A stretch of DNA of 64,000 nucleotides, taken from the NCBI GenBank assembly GCA_963664845.1, contig OY761615.1, positions 992,001 through 1,056,000 of the forward strand, in the 5' to 3' direction. A program made the position numbers and the translations under genes. Each line of letters begins with the position of its first letter. Position 1 is the stretch's first letter. This stretch comes from CAIYTF01 sp963664845 (GTDB lineage: Bacteria; Bacteroidota; Ignavibacteria; Ignavibacteriales; Ignavibacteriaceae). Shown in pieces: positions 54,557-63,884 of this stretch. The notes below the pieces were generated by a model. The model did no database searches and had not been told where the DNA came from. It saw only the letters and a program-made list of their open reading frames with translations.

Positions 54557-55045
54557 ATGCAAACAAAAAGTTTTACGTACTCATTTTTTTCTCGCATGGT
54601 ATACCGTTACGGCATCCTCCCGGCAAACCTGTTGCTCCTTTTTTATGTTCTGCCTTTCATGTTTCACTTTGCGATAATGAAGTATTTTTACGGAGGATTA
54701 CTTGCTGTCCTGCTCTATATACTCAACTCCTATTTTTTCTATCTAGTCAAAATCGTCCCTTATTGCATTGAAATCAGAGGGAACACAATGCGGTGCAGCA
54801 AATTTTTCTTATCCAGTAAGGTGATTGAATTTCCAATGGACAAAATTCAGGAGATTCGGGGCGGAATTTTTGATAAAAAGCCCAACAGCATGTATAAGAT
54901 AGAAGTAAGAGGCATAAGACATGAGCTGGCGTTTTTCAGAATGATCAGAGGCTGCAAGGAACTGCAGAATATACTGCTTCAGGGCGTTGATAAGGAACTG
55001 TATGACGAGCTCATTGCCCGCCTGGGGATTGATAAATCAAAGTAA
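54557..55045 (+). CDS. membrane protein with PH-like domain
   Basis: About 162 residues. Two membrane helices form a hairpin near the N-terminus ('ILPANLLLLFYVLPFMFHFA' and 'GGLLAVLLYILNSYFFYLV'). The soluble part ('IVPYCIEIRGNTMRCSKFF', 'VIEFPMDKIQEIRGGIF') has the strand pattern of bacterial PH-like domains found in small membrane proteins. Function unknown. ATG at 54557 is preferred; a GTG 12 bp upstream is possible. It is converging on the HU gene across the terminator at 55136. Confidence 0.7.
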   Translation: MQTKSFTYSFFSRMVYRYGILPANLLLLFYVLPFMFHFAIMKYFYGGLLAVLLYILNSYFFYLVKIVPYCIEIRGNTMRCSKFFLSSKVIEFPMDKIQEIRGGIFDKKPNSMYKIEVRGIRHELAFFRMIRGCKELQNILLQGVDKELYDELIARLGIDKSK

Positions 55046-55135
55046 GGTAATCAGAAAGCTCAAGTCTCTCCAGTGTTCGCGGCAGCCAAAACCCCGCAAA
55101 AAATCAGCATTCCGAAGACAGACAAACACAAAAAA

Positions 55136-55162
55136 AAAGGCAGAAGAAAACCTCTGCCTTTT
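55136..55162 (-). terminator. terminator of the HU gene
   Basis: A 9-bp stem AAAGGCAGA / TCTGCCTTT lies 17 bp behind the HU stop codon. Read on the minus strand it is followed by nine T residues, the classical intrinsic form. Confidence 0.85.
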
Positions 55163-55178
55163 ATAAAACTACTCTTCC

Positions 55179-55472
55179 TTATTTGGAGGGAAGAATTGCA
55201 TCCTTTGCTTGTTTGGCAATGCGGAATTTCAGAACCTTCTTTGCCGGGATAACCATTGATTCACCGGTACGTGGGTTTCTGCCAGTTCTTTTTTTACGCT
55301 GTACAAGAACGAGTTTTCCGAGGCCAGGAAGCGTAAAACTTTTTTTCGCTTCTTTATAAGCAAGTAATACTAATTCCTCAAGGAATTGTCCTGCTTGTTT
55401 TTTGGTTACGTCGAGCTTGCCTGCTAAGTGAGCGATGATCGCTGATTTAGTGAGCGGTTTTGCTGCTGCCAT
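55179..55472 (-). CDS. HU-family DNA-binding protein
   Basis: A 97-residue nucleoid protein. The pattern 'LTKSAIIAHLAGKLDVTKKQ' (helical body), 'FTLPGLGKLVLVQRKKRTGR' (beta arm start) and 'NPRTGESMVIPAKKVLKFR' (arm tip with the DNA-inserting Pro, returning strand) is typical of HU/IHF. It bends and compacts DNA as a dimer. An independent gene with its own terminator. Confidence 0.95.
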   Translation of the reverse strand: MAAAKPLTKSAIIAHLAGKLDVTKKQAGQFLEELVLLAYKEAKKSFTLPGLGKLVLVQRKKRTGRNPRTGESMVIPAKKVLKFRIAKQAKDAILPSK

Positions 55473-55566
55473 AATGTATACCTTTATTTTTGTTTAAGTA
55501 CATACGTAAGATAAATAATATTTTATTTACTACCAATAAAAGCCTTGATTTTCCTAGTTAAAAAGC

Positions 55567-56040
55567 CTAGCGTATCTCCTTCGACAGCCTCAGGAGCACC
55601 TGTGCTTCACTATCAGAAACCGGAAATACCGATAGTCGGTTTCCCCGCTGCAAAAGGCGAAAATCCCTGAGGTCGGGTTTTTGTTTAAGCTCTTCCAAGG
55701 TTAAGGGGTGCGGGAATACTTCCTTAAACCTGATATCAACCATATACCACACCGGGTTTTCTTTTTTGCTCTTTGGATCATAGCCATCATGTTCCTGATC
55801 GAATGCCGTAAAATCAGCATATGCCTCCTTCACAATTTCGGCCAGTCCTACGATTGCATTGGGCTCTGCGTTACTATGGTAAAAGAAAACCAGATCACCC
55901 TTTTTCATCGAGTCCCGCAAGAAATTTCTCGCCTGATAGTTCCTGATCCCGTTCCAGCAGGTGGTTCTCGCAGGTGCTTTTGCCAAATCCTGAATAGAAA
56001 AGACCGAAGGTTCGGATTTAAACAGCCAATATGCGCACAT
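55567..56040 (-). CDS. EVE domain protein
   Basis: A 157-residue protein consisting of one EVE (PUA/YTH-like) domain, which binds modified bases in nucleic acids. 'YWLFKSEPSVFSIQDL' opens it, 'TCWNGIRNYQARNFLR' and 'GDLVFFYHSN' follow, and 'IVGLAEIVKEAYADFTAFD' and 'PVWYMVDIRFKEVF' complete the fold. Alone it is common in bacteria as a housekeeping protein of unclear function (thymocyte nuclear protein 1 type). Confidence 0.93.
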   Translation of the reverse strand: MCAYWLFKSEPSVFSIQDLAKAPARTTCWNGIRNYQARNFLRDSMKKGDLVFFYHSNAEPNAIVGLAEIVKEAYADFTAFDQEHDGYDPKSKKENPVWYMVDIRFKEVFPHPLTLEELKQKPDLRDFRLLQRGNRLSVFPVSDSEAQVLLRLSKEIR

Positions 56041-56227
56041 AGGATTCCTTTGTATTTATTTCCAAACTAAGAAATGGATTTGGTAATCGGTATTGTCAAC
56101 TTGCCCAAATCCGAGATATTATTATCACAAGCAGAAGCCCTCAAGCTGTCATGCCTGGCATAATAGAACTTTTCAGATCCAAATAAAAGGCAGCACACTT
56201 CCGCGCGACTATATAAGAGCATAAACG

Positions 56228-57535
56228 TTACTGTTGATCCGGATTTTTCACTACCCTATTCAGAATGCTCACAGTATGAGTTATATTAATATCTGCATTG
56301 AACCGCTTTGCTCCATATTGCAGTTGCAACATACAACCGGGGTTGGCCATGATGACCGTTTTGGCGCCCGTAGATTCGATATTCCGCATCTTCCGTTCAA
56401 GGATTTGCATAGAATCATCGAAGCGGACAATGTTGTAGATGCCTGCTGATCCACAGCACCAGGTGGATTCAGGAAGTTCTGACATCTCAATGCCGGGTAT
56501 TTGCGAAAGCACTTTTCTGGGTTGTTTTGTAATTTTTTGGGTGTGGCACAGATGACAGGCATCGTGATAAGTAGCGGCTATCCGGCACTCGTTCATCATC
56601 TCCGGACTAATTCTGCTCTCGGCAAATTCACTTATATCCAGCACCCGTACCGAAAACAGTTTTGCCTTTTCCGCATAAGCCGGATCATTGGCAAACAGTT
56701 CACCATACTCCTTCATGAAAGCACCGCAACCGGCTGAATTCGAAACCAAATAGTCATAGTCATGCTTCATGAATGCATCGATATTGATTTTTGCAAGCTC
56801 TTTGGCTTTTGCCGTCTGCCCCGAGTGTGCGTGCAGCGAGCCGCAGCAAACCTGTCCCTTCGGAACAATAACATCGCAGGAACACTTCCTCAACAGCTCA
56901 ACCGTATCCATATTAATCTCAGGGAATGCAACATCCATAATGCAGCCTGTTAATACACTTATGGTTTCTTTTCGTGTACCAAAAGCCTGGTTCATTTCCG
57001 GGAGCTTGCTTTCGGAGGATGTCCAGGCAAACTGTGGTGCGAGCTGATACATTGCCAATAGCCTGGACACCGTTTTGCTCACTTGGGCCAGCGCCTTTAC
57101 AACGGCAAACGGAAAAACCTTTTGGAGTACGAAAACCAGTTTTGACAGAAGCAGAAGACGGCGTTTGGATGCAAGAATTGAATTGAGTCCAAACTTAATT
57201 GCAAAGCCGGTGGCATCCGGGGCAGATTGTTCGGTTATATAGTCGCGGGTTGCCTCCACAAGCTTTCCGTAGTGTACTCCCGCAGGGCAGGCAGTCTCAC
57301 AAGCCTGGCAATCGAGGCAAAACTGCATCTCGTCTTTTAATACCGGGCTGACTCCGATGCTGCCATCGGCGAGATATTTCATGAGACGGATTCTGCCTCT
57401 TGGAGAGGATCGTTCATTTTTTGTTAGCTCGTAGGTGGGACAGGTTGCAAGGCACATACCGCAATGCATGCATTGCGTTATAAGGTCATCCGAAATCTGA
57501 ATCCGAGGATGTGTCTGGGCTGGAACAGGAGTCAT
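56228..57535 (-). CDS. glcF: glycolate/lactate oxidase iron-sulfur subunit
   Basis: A 435-residue subunit that takes electrons from the flavin subunit. Two [4Fe-4S] motifs are at Cys22/25/28/32 ('CMHCGMCLATC') and Cys73/76/79/83 ('CLDCQACETAC'), each followed by Pro. Two cysteine-rich CCG-type domains follow ('GQVCCGSLHAHSG', 'STWCCGSAGIYN'). It lies 10 bp behind the GlcD-like gene. The pair oxidises a 2-hydroxy acid, glycolate or D-lactate, and feeds electrons to quinone; GlcE is not seen, so a GlcD/GlcF two-subunit form is likely. It is at the end of the BMC-linked unit. Confidence 0.9.
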   Translation of the reverse strand: MTPVPAQTHPRIQISDDLITQCMHCGMCLATCPTYELTKNERSSPRGRIRLMKYLADGSIGVSPVLKDEMQFCLDCQACETACPAGVHYGKLVEATRDYITEQSAPDATGFAIKFGLNSILASKRRLLLLSKLVFVLQKVFPFAVVKALAQVSKTVSRLLAMYQLAPQFAWTSSESKLPEMNQAFGTRKETISVLTGCIMDVAFPEINMDTVELLRKCSCDVIVPKGQVCCGSLHAHSGQTAKAKELAKINIDAFMKHDYDYLVSNSAGCGAFMKEYGELFANDPAYAEKAKLFSVRVLDISEFAESRISPEMMNECRIAATYHDACHLCHTQKITKQPRKVLSQIPGIEMSELPESTWCCGSAGIYNIVRFDDSMQILERKMRNIESTGAKTVIMANPGCMLQLQYGAKRFNADINITHTVSILNRVVKNPDQQ

Positions 57536-57545
57536 GGTAATCCGC

Positions 57546-58967
57546 TCAATGTTTCAGATGGAACGGTAATTGACCTTCACAGCGGGGGCGCATGGAGAAA
57601 ACTTTCCCCGGATTAATAACATTATTCGGGTCCAGGGATGCCTTAATCTTTTTCATGAAATCGACAGCGGGTATGCCGGCACACTGCTCAAGAAATTGTT
57701 TTTTAGCAAGGCCGGTGCCGTGTTCGCCCGTTATTGTGCCACCAAGCTTAATAGCCTCATTGAATATAAACTCAAACGCTGCATGAGCCTTTTCAATTTC
57801 TTTCTTATCCCGCTCATCAGTGAGACAGGTCGGATGAAGATTACCATCTCCTGCATGTCCGAAGTTTCCAAACGTAACATCAAACCGTCGCGCTGCCTCA
57901 ATTACTTTTTCAATCATGACAGGGAGTTCGCTCCGGGGGACCGTGGCGTCTTCAAGAATGGTAGTGGGTCTAACCCTTGCCAGAGCCGTAAATGCACTTC
58001 TGCGAGCGAATTTCAGTAAATTGGATTCTTCAAGAGAGGAGGCTTTTTTCAGGCCGACAGCAGAATGTCTTTTAAGAATAGTGACAATTTGTTCCGCATC
58101 ATCCTCCACAGCGCTACCACGGCCATCTACTTCAATCAGCAGCATTGCTGCGGCATTTAAAGGAAGTCCGGCCCCTGTATATGCTTCGACACAGCGAATG
58201 GTGGTATTATCCAGAAATTCAATCATGGAGGGTGTTATTTGAGATGAAATAATGTCAGCAACGGCCTTTCCACAATCCGAAAGTGACTCAAAAAAGGCAA
58301 GCATGGTTACTGCATTAAGAGGCTTAGGGATAAGTTTTAAAAGTATTCTGGTAAAAACTCCCAGAGTTCCTTCGCTGCCAACAACAAAATCTTTTAGATT
58401 ATAACCGGCAACATCTTTCATGTTCTTTCCACCCATTTGGATCATTTCGCCATTAGGGAGGAGCATCTCGATGCCAAGAACATAGTTTTTTGTAACACCA
58501 TATTTCAAGCCGCGCAAACCGCCAGCATTTTCGGCCACATTGCCACCAATGGTGCAAACATTTGCGCTGCCGGGGTCAGGCGGATAGAACAGCCCATATT
58601 TTTCCACTTCTTCCTGCAAGCGACCGGTGACCACCCCTGGTTGCACCCAGGCAGTCAAATTTCCCGAATCAATTTCAAGGATTTTGTTCCAGCGAGTCAT
58701 CACCAGCGCAATACTGTCTGCCACCGGAACAGAGCCGCCACTTAGGCCCGTCCCTGCTCCTCGTGGAACAATAGAAAATTTTTCGTGATTGGCCAATGAA
58801 ATGAGTTGAGAGATCTGTTCAGCATCAGCGGGAAAAACGACTGCTTCCGGCCATTGTGAAATCAGCGGCGTTCCGTCAAACGAATAACAAATTTTATCCT
58901 CGTCTGCATCCAGATAATTCTGCTCTCCTACTATTGCACGAATCTTATCCAGTACATTCCGAGTCAT
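57546..58967 (-). CDS. glcD: FAD-linked glycolate/D-lactate oxidase subunit
   Basis: A 473-residue flavoenzyme of the GlcD/D-lactate dehydrogenase group. FAD binding: 'VPRGAGTGLSGGSVP' (about 59-73) and 'TIGGNVAENAGGLRGLKYG'. The C-terminal FAD-oxidase domain has 'FGNFGHAGDGNLHPT' with its metal-binding His, and 'GEHGTGLAKKQF'. It oxidises glycolate or D-lactate; the sequence does not decide. Six bp behind a zinc-ribbon protein and 10 bp before glcF, so one operon. Glycolate and lactate metabolism fit with a microcompartment that processes short aldehydes, but that link is inferred. Confidence 0.92.
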   Translation of the reverse strand: MTRNVLDKIRAIVGEQNYLDADEDKICYSFDGTPLISQWPEAVVFPADAEQISQLISLANHEKFSIVPRGAGTGLSGGSVPVADSIALVMTRWNKILEIDSGNLTAWVQPGVVTGRLQEEVEKYGLFYPPDPGSANVCTIGGNVAENAGGLRGLKYGVTKNYVLGIEMLLPNGEMIQMGGKNMKDVAGYNLKDFVVGSEGTLGVFTRILLKLIPKPLNAVTMLAFFESLSDCGKAVADIISSQITPSMIEFLDNTTIRCVEAYTGAGLPLNAAAMLLIEVDGRGSAVEDDAEQIVTILKRHSAVGLKKASSLEESNLLKFARRSAFTALARVRPTTILEDATVPRSELPVMIEKVIEAARRFDVTFGNFGHAGDGNLHPTCLTDERDKKEIEKAHAAFEFIFNEAIKLGGTITGEHGTGLAKKQFLEQCAGIPAVDFMKKIKASLDPNNVINPGKVFSMRPRCEGQLPFHLKH

Positions 58968-58973
58968 ACTATG

Positions 58974-59270
58974 CTACGAGACCAGATTTCCAAAGACACG
59001 GGAGATTACGAAGAGAGCACAAAGCAAAACGACTAAATATATCAACAAGTTTTTTATAGACTGCGCGGTGACAACAAGAGTGGAGAGTGGCCCCCGCCAA
59101 TTGCATTTTCTGCACCGGTACATTTTGTAAATGCCGGTAATTTTCAGTGTATTCTCAATAAAATTCTTTGCACGCGATCTGCGCAAGGTATTCACCTCGC
59201 CACAAGAGGGGCATCTTTTATAGGAAGGGTCCAAACGCAGAATTATCTTTTTCGTATTTGTTACTGCCAT
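58974..59270 (-). CDS. zinc-ribbon membrane protein
   Basis: A 98-residue protein: a zinc ribbon with 'CPSC' (residues 20-23) and 'CRKC' (about 53-56), then one membrane helix ('LLIYLVVLLCALFVISRVF'). A cytoplasmic zinc knuckle anchored in the membrane; function unknown. One bp separates its start from the peptidase stop and 6 bp its stop from glcD, so it is part of the operon. Confidence 0.75.
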   Translation of the reverse strand: MAVTNTKKIILRLDPSYKRCPSCGEVNTLRRSRAKNFIENTLKITGIYKMYRCRKCNWRGPLSTLVVTAQSIKNLLIYLVVLLCALFVISRVFGNLVS

Positions 59271-59271
59271 G

Positions 59272-60924
59272 TTATTTCTTTCTCAGCAAGTTTTTATAAA
59301 CCGTATCATTCCGGAGGATTGAAACTGCAGTCAAAAATTGGGGATCAGTTTCAAGGCTGGATTTTATTCTTCCTTCCGATCCTTTAATCCTTGAAGCCAC
59401 TTCAATTTTAATCTCCTTCAAAATCTCCGAACGATATACATCAAGATTTTCTGCAGCAGCAATGGAAAGCTGCTTTTTGATATCCTGAAAAGACCCGGAT
59501 AATTTTTTAAACTGTTTCTGTTTATTACTTAAGGCGAGCATATCTTCTACTTTTTTCTCCAGTTCAGAGACGTATATATAGTTTTCCGACTTGATAAACT
59601 TCATGAACTGGGAGAACGTTTCGCTCTCCGGTAATTTTTCAATTTCTTTTTTATCACTCTTTTCCTGCAAATGATTAATAAACTTGAAGATTATTCCCTT
59701 TGCGAACATGTCACGAATTATTTCCGGGTCCTCAGTATCAGCAACTATCGTATCAGGAGTAATGCCGCCAGAACTGAATACGGTTCGTTTATTATCTGTT
59801 AAAAAAGCAGAAAGCGCGAGCGAATCAACTTCAGCATAGACTTTATTATTCTTTGAGTAGTTAATTTTCTGAATACACCGTCCGCTCGGAGTAAAATACT
59901 TGGCTGTAGTAACTTTAAGTGAAGTATTATAGGAAAGCGGAACGATGGTCTGTACAAGCCCTTTACCAAAGGACTTTTGCCCGAGAATTACGCCCCTGTC
60001 ATGATCCTGGATAGCACCTGCAACAATCTCTGAAGCGGATGCACTCCCTTCATTAACCAGAACAATGAGTTTTGCGTCCTTTATCAAGGGTTCTTGCGAA
60101 CCTGAATATTGTTTCAGGCTTAGTGAATCCCGGCCTCTGGTTGAAACAATAAGTAAACCTTTGCCCAAGAATTTATTGGTGATGTCAACAGCAACGTCAA
60201 GCAATCCACCGGGATTATTTCGCAAATCAAGAACGACGCTTTCGATATTTCGTTGGCGCTTCAAATCCAATAAAGTATTCTTTAATTCTTCACCGGCCGA
60301 CCGACTGAATGAGGTGAGCTTTATATAGGCGTTCCCACTATTTTCAGGGTAAAAACCGGCAAACGCAATATTTTTGAGTTTTATTTCTTCACGCATCAAT
60401 TCAAAATTTATGGTATCCTTCACACCCGGTCGGAGAATTTTTAATCGGACAAATGTTCCCGGTTCGCCCTTTACCAGAGATGAAACGTCATCAATGTTTT
60501 TGGGAGTAATACTTACCCCATTAACCTGAGTCAGGAAGTCGCCGACCTGAAGACCCTGCTTTTGGGCAGAAAATCCGTCAAGAATTTCAATTATGGAAAC
60601 GTTGTTATCGCGGATACCGATGGTTATACCGATGCCGCCATATTTCCCATTTGTCAGGAGATCAATATCCTCCTGTCTTTTTTCGTCAATAAAAACCGTA
60701 TAAGGATCAAGCGTGTTGAGCATTCCGCGAATGCCTGCACGCATAAATTCTTCAGGATTGACCCCGTCAACATAACTAAAGGCAATCTCCTTGTAAACTC
60801 TTGTAAAGATGTCAATATTTTTCGCAATATCGAAAAAAACATCGCTCTTTTTGACAACAAAACCGGAAAAGATCAGAAGGCTTATACCGACTGCAATAAA
60901 TGCTTTAAAACTTCGTTTTTTCAT
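59272..60924 (-). CDS. S41 family C-terminal processing peptidase
   Basis: A 550-residue exported serine protease. An N-terminal anchor or signal ('FIAVGISLLIFSGFVV') is followed by a PDZ domain (about 90-175: 'YGGIGITIGIRDNNVSIIEI', 'LQVGDFLTQVNGV') and the S41 catalytic domain with Ser in 'NEGSASASEIVAGA' and Lys in 'GQKSFGKGLVQT'. A helical C-terminal extension of about 170 residues completes it. CtpA-type proteases trim the C-termini of periplasmic proteins. The ATG overlaps the last base of the tmk stop codon (TAATG). Confidence 0.93.
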   Translation of the reverse strand: MKKRSFKAFIAVGISLLIFSGFVVKKSDVFFDIAKNIDIFTRVYKEIAFSYVDGVNPEEFMRAGIRGMLNTLDPYTVFIDEKRQEDIDLLTNGKYGGIGITIGIRDNNVSIIEILDGFSAQKQGLQVGDFLTQVNGVSITPKNIDDVSSLVKGEPGTFVRLKILRPGVKDTINFELMREEIKLKNIAFAGFYPENSGNAYIKLTSFSRSAGEELKNTLLDLKRQRNIESVVLDLRNNPGGLLDVAVDITNKFLGKGLLIVSTRGRDSLSLKQYSGSQEPLIKDAKLIVLVNEGSASASEIVAGAIQDHDRGVILGQKSFGKGLVQTIVPLSYNTSLKVTTAKYFTPSGRCIQKINYSKNNKVYAEVDSLALSAFLTDNKRTVFSSGGITPDTIVADTEDPEIIRDMFAKGIIFKFINHLQEKSDKKEIEKLPESETFSQFMKFIKSENYIYVSELEKKVEDMLALSNKQKQFKKLSGSFQDIKKQLSIAAAENLDVYRSEILKEIKIEVASRIKGSEGRIKSSLETDPQFLTAVSILRNDTVYKNLLRKK

Positions 60925-61538
60925 TAAGGGTTAACAGCTTTACTTATTCTATCTATTATTTCATTATGTATATCATCAACTGATAAAGAGCCGTCAATAG
61001 TAATTATTCGCGGTTCACGTTTTGCAAGTTCAAGATAACCATTTCGTATCTTATTATAAAATTCCGGAGCGCTGGATTCGATCCTGTCGAGTGAAACTTT
61101 TTTCTGTTTTTGCCGCAAGAGTGCAAGCTCAATGGGAATATCGAGGAAAAACGTAATTTCCGGTGTTGCATCACCTGCCACGAAGGTATTAAGGGCGTGC
61201 ACAAACTTACGATCAACTCCCCGCCCATATCCCTGATAGGCAGTTGTCGAATCGTAGAAACGGTCCGAAAGAACGATGGCACCTTCCTTCAGATGAGGAA
61301 CAATCTTCTCTTTTACCAGTTGAGCACGAGATGCCGAAAAAAGCAGAATCTCTGCTTCATCGACCATTTTCAAATTCTTTTTATCGAGAAGAATTTTCCT
61401 TATCTGCTCAGAAATTTCCGTACCTCCGGGTTCCCTGATAATAAGGACCGTTTTACCCAATTTCTCGAAGTAATTCTTTAATAACTGAATTTGGGTTGAT
61501 TTTCCGCAAAAATCTATACCCTCAAACGAAATAAACAT
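60924..61538 (-). CDS. tmk: thymidylate kinase
   Basis: A 204-residue kinase that makes dTDP from dTMP and ATP. The P-loop reads 'GIDFCGKSTQ' (7-16; Phe-Cys replaces the usual Gly-Ser), 'REPGGTEISEQIR' is the dTMP/DR-type loop and 'LSDRFYDSTTAYQGYGRGVD' the lid region. Length is normal. It is translationally coupled with the S41 peptidase and starts 1 bp behind the YbbR-like gene. Confidence 0.95.
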   Translation of the reverse strand: MFISFEGIDFCGKSTQIQLLKNYFEKLGKTVLIIREPGGTEISEQIRKILLDKKNLKMVDEAEILLFSASRAQLVKEKIVPHLKEGAIVLSDRFYDSTTAYQGYGRGVDRKFVHALNTFVAGDATPEITFFLDIPIELALLRQKQKKVSLDRIESSAPEFYNKIRNGYLELAKREPRIITIDGSLSVDDIHNEIIDRISKAVNP

Positions 61539-61539
61539 A

Positions 61540-62484
61540 TTATAACTTTTTTATTACTACTCTGATTTTTGTTGGTTCCAAGTAATTCTTTTCAACAAAC
61601 GGTGGTAAAATAACATTTGGTGTTATTACACCCAAAGAATCATCCAAAATTTCCTTATAATCCACATAAGCGCGAAAATCTTTTGATTGCAATTTACCCA
61701 AAATATCCAACCCGCCACGTGCATTAACGGTTATCTCTTCGGGAGTGAATGCCACTGACCGATCGGGCGGAAGATTAATGGCCTCGACATGAACCCCGGT
61801 AAAATCTTTGTCGAGAATCTTCTGTACTACCAGGGTCACCATCACCTGCTCTTCGGAATATGTGATGCCCTGTTGTTTTGTCAGGGCGAGCTGTACCGAA
61901 ATACCTTTTTCGAGTCCGGTATATTTTTGCATCTCTGTCACCACGCTGTCAATTTTATCGAGCGTAGCCTTTGTTCCAGAAATGGTTATGGAATCCGGAT
62001 CCATTTCAACAGGGCGAGCAAGTCCAAATCCATCTTCAAAACCCAATTGAAGGGAGGCACATACTTTTACTTTCTTAGAAAAAGAACGGGCAACATGGAT
62101 CTGGGCATCTTCCGGAGAAATACTGATAATTTCACCTTCGCCAGAAAGCCATGGGTTCTCTGAGATTGCGCTTTTGAAATTTATCTTTCCATTAACAAAG
62201 TCCTTGGGTGCCTGCACAACAAACGCTTCTTCCTGAAGATTCCTGACAAATAACAGTTTCCACCCCTGCATTTTCATCTTGACAATTAGTTTCTCCGGAA
62301 ACTCACCATCAAATGAGTATCCTACCGGAAGATTTGTTATTTTAATAGGGACGTTAATCGTGGTATAATATTGTTCGGAAAGGGAGAGCGAGAGCCAAAC
62401 CATACCAGAAATGAGGAAAGCCAGTATACCCAGGACAATTTTATTGTGTTCTCCTGAACCACTTATCGATTTTTCACTTCTCAT
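61540..62484 (-). CDS. YbbR/CdaR-like protein
   Basis: A 314-residue membrane-anchored protein. One helix (about 16-36, 'IVLGILAFLISGMVWLSLSL') is followed by three or four YbbR repeats ('TINVPIKITNLPVGYSFDG', 'EMDPDSITISGTKATLDKID', 'VEAINLPPDRSVAFTPEEI'). In Firmicutes YbbR (CdaR) regulates the c-di-AMP cyclase CdaA. No cyclase is next to it here, so that role is not shown. It lies between the BMC gene (11 bp) and tmk (1 bp). Confidence 0.82.
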   Translation of the reverse strand: MRSEKSISGSGEHNKIVLGILAFLISGMVWLSLSLSEQYYTTINVPIKITNLPVGYSFDGEFPEKLIVKMKMQGWKLLFVRNLQEEAFVVQAPKDFVNGKINFKSAISENPWLSGEGEIISISPEDAQIHVARSFSKKVKVCASLQLGFEDGFGLARPVEMDPDSITISGTKATLDKIDSVVTEMQKYTGLEKGISVQLALTKQQGITYSEEQVMVTLVVQKILDKDFTGVHVEAINLPPDRSVAFTPEEITVNARGGLDILGKLQSKDFRAYVDYKEILDDSLGVITPNVILPPFVEKNYLEPTKIRVVIKKL

Positions 62485-62495
62485 TATCGAAACGG

Positions 62496-63791
62496 CTACG
62501 ACTTGTTAAAGCCACGCTTCAGTGCGTCAAAATAGAATAATAATTCCTGCCTGTTGGCTTTGGAAATATCCCGTCCAATGATTGGAAAGCTCTCCGTGTG
62601 GCGGGCTAATCGACGCAATTGGTGCACGTTAAGCGTTAAAATATCCCTCGCCTGCAGAAGGAGTATTTCTTCTTCAATTTCTTTTTTCTTCTGAATTTCT
62701 TCCGGAGTCTCAGGAGTCTTCGGTTCTTCAGGTTGGTTAATTTGAGTCTGTTTTTTATTAACCCCGGCAACTTCACCTGATAGATTCTCAGGCTCCTTTT
62801 CCGAATCCTTCTCAATAGGTTCTGCCGCCTGATCCTCAACAAATTCTTCTGAGGTGACTGTCTCGCTTGAGTCCAGCAAGGCTTCAAGAAGTTCCTCTTC
62901 CGGAATAAATTCATCCTGATAGGAAATTTCCGGGAATTCATTTTCGACTGGACCCTGATCAAAAAGCGAAGGTGTTGAGAACAAATTTCCCTGGAATGGG
63001 CTCTCTTTTGCCTTTTTTCTATCAGGTTTTAGATCTTCTTCCCTTTTTTCCAAAGGCTCAATAACCTCTGTCACTTCATCCGGTTCTTCATAGACAATAT
63101 TATCAACAACCGCCCCTGCATCCACAGTGATGGTATCCTCAGTGGCTGAGACAGTCTCGTTGAGATAATTGTCCAATTGTGTTTCGTTTATGTCAGAAAA
63201 TGCTTCTCCGACCGGATCCGGTACAGGAGGTAAGGATTCCATAATTTCAACAACCGGTGATTCTTCTACAGCGTCCGATACCAGTTCATTCTTGGTTTTT
63301 ACTGGAGCTTTCTCAGTTCCACGTTTCGCCGTTTTCCGAGTCCGGCTGTTTTTAGCAGGAACGGTGAAATCGGGTACGCCCGGCGTATCAGGTATCTCGG
63401 GAATTTCAGGCACATCCGGGAGAGAAATATCTGGAGCAGGGATTTCCGGAATAACCGGTAAGACAGGAATATCGTGATTTTCAGAAAGGGGTAGGTTTGG
63501 GAAATGTCCGGAATCTTCAAGAATACCAGGGACAATACTGTCAAGCTCTTCAGCAGGGCTGGCAATAATATGTGAAGCGACAAGCTGACCGACGCGTGCA
63601 GCCGCTGCAATTCCTGCCTCAACAGCGGCTTTAACGGCCCCTACATCACCAATCACTTTTATGGTAATTAAGGCAGGCTTTGTTTGCTCTTTTCCAATGA
63701 GCTTAACGTTAGCTGCTTTCAGCATAGCATCAGCAGCTTCAAGGGCGGCTACAAGACCTTTGGTTTCAACTAGTCCAAGAGCGTAAGTCAT
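62496..63791 (-). CDS. BMC shell protein with long disordered tail and C-terminal helical domain
   Basis: A 431-residue protein. Residues 1-90 are a normal BMC-H domain ('ALGLVETKGLVAALEAADAM', 'KVIGDVGAVKAAVEAG', 'VGQLVASHIIASP'), the hexameric building block of microcompartment shells. Then come about 280 residues of low complexity: a Pro-Glu-Ile/Asp repeat ('PEIPEIPDTPGVPDF'), a basic patch ('KNSRTRKTAKRGTEKA'), and a strongly acidic part. The last about 50 residues ('NVHQLRRLARHTESFPIIGR' then 'DISKANRQELLFYFDALKRG') look like a Rho-N/SAP-type helical domain. The tail could bind cargo or nucleic acid. It follows another shell gene at the window edge. Confidence 0.88.
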   Translation of the reverse strand: MTYALGLVETKGLVAALEAADAMLKAANVKLIGKEQTKPALITIKVIGDVGAVKAAVEAGIAAAARVGQLVASHIIASPAEELDSIVPGILEDSGHFPNLPLSENHDIPVLPVIPEIPAPDISLPDVPEIPEIPDTPGVPDFTVPAKNSRTRKTAKRGTEKAPVKTKNELVSDAVEESPVVEIMESLPPVPDPVGEAFSDINETQLDNYLNETVSATEDTITVDAGAVVDNIVYEEPDEVTEVIEPLEKREEDLKPDRKKAKESPFQGNLFSTPSLFDQGPVENEFPEISYQDEFIPEEELLEALLDSSETVTSEEFVEDQAAEPIEKDSEKEPENLSGEVAGVNKKQTQINQPEEPKTPETPEEIQKKKEIEEEILLLQARDILTLNVHQLRRLARHTESFPIIGRDISKANRQELLFYFDALKRGFNKS

Positions 63792-63884
63792 AGTTTAATA
63801 GTTTAAAGCCCAATCATGAATACATTACCTGCTTATCACTAAGGATAATGTATTCATGCTGAACAAAATTCCAAAAAATGCTAC

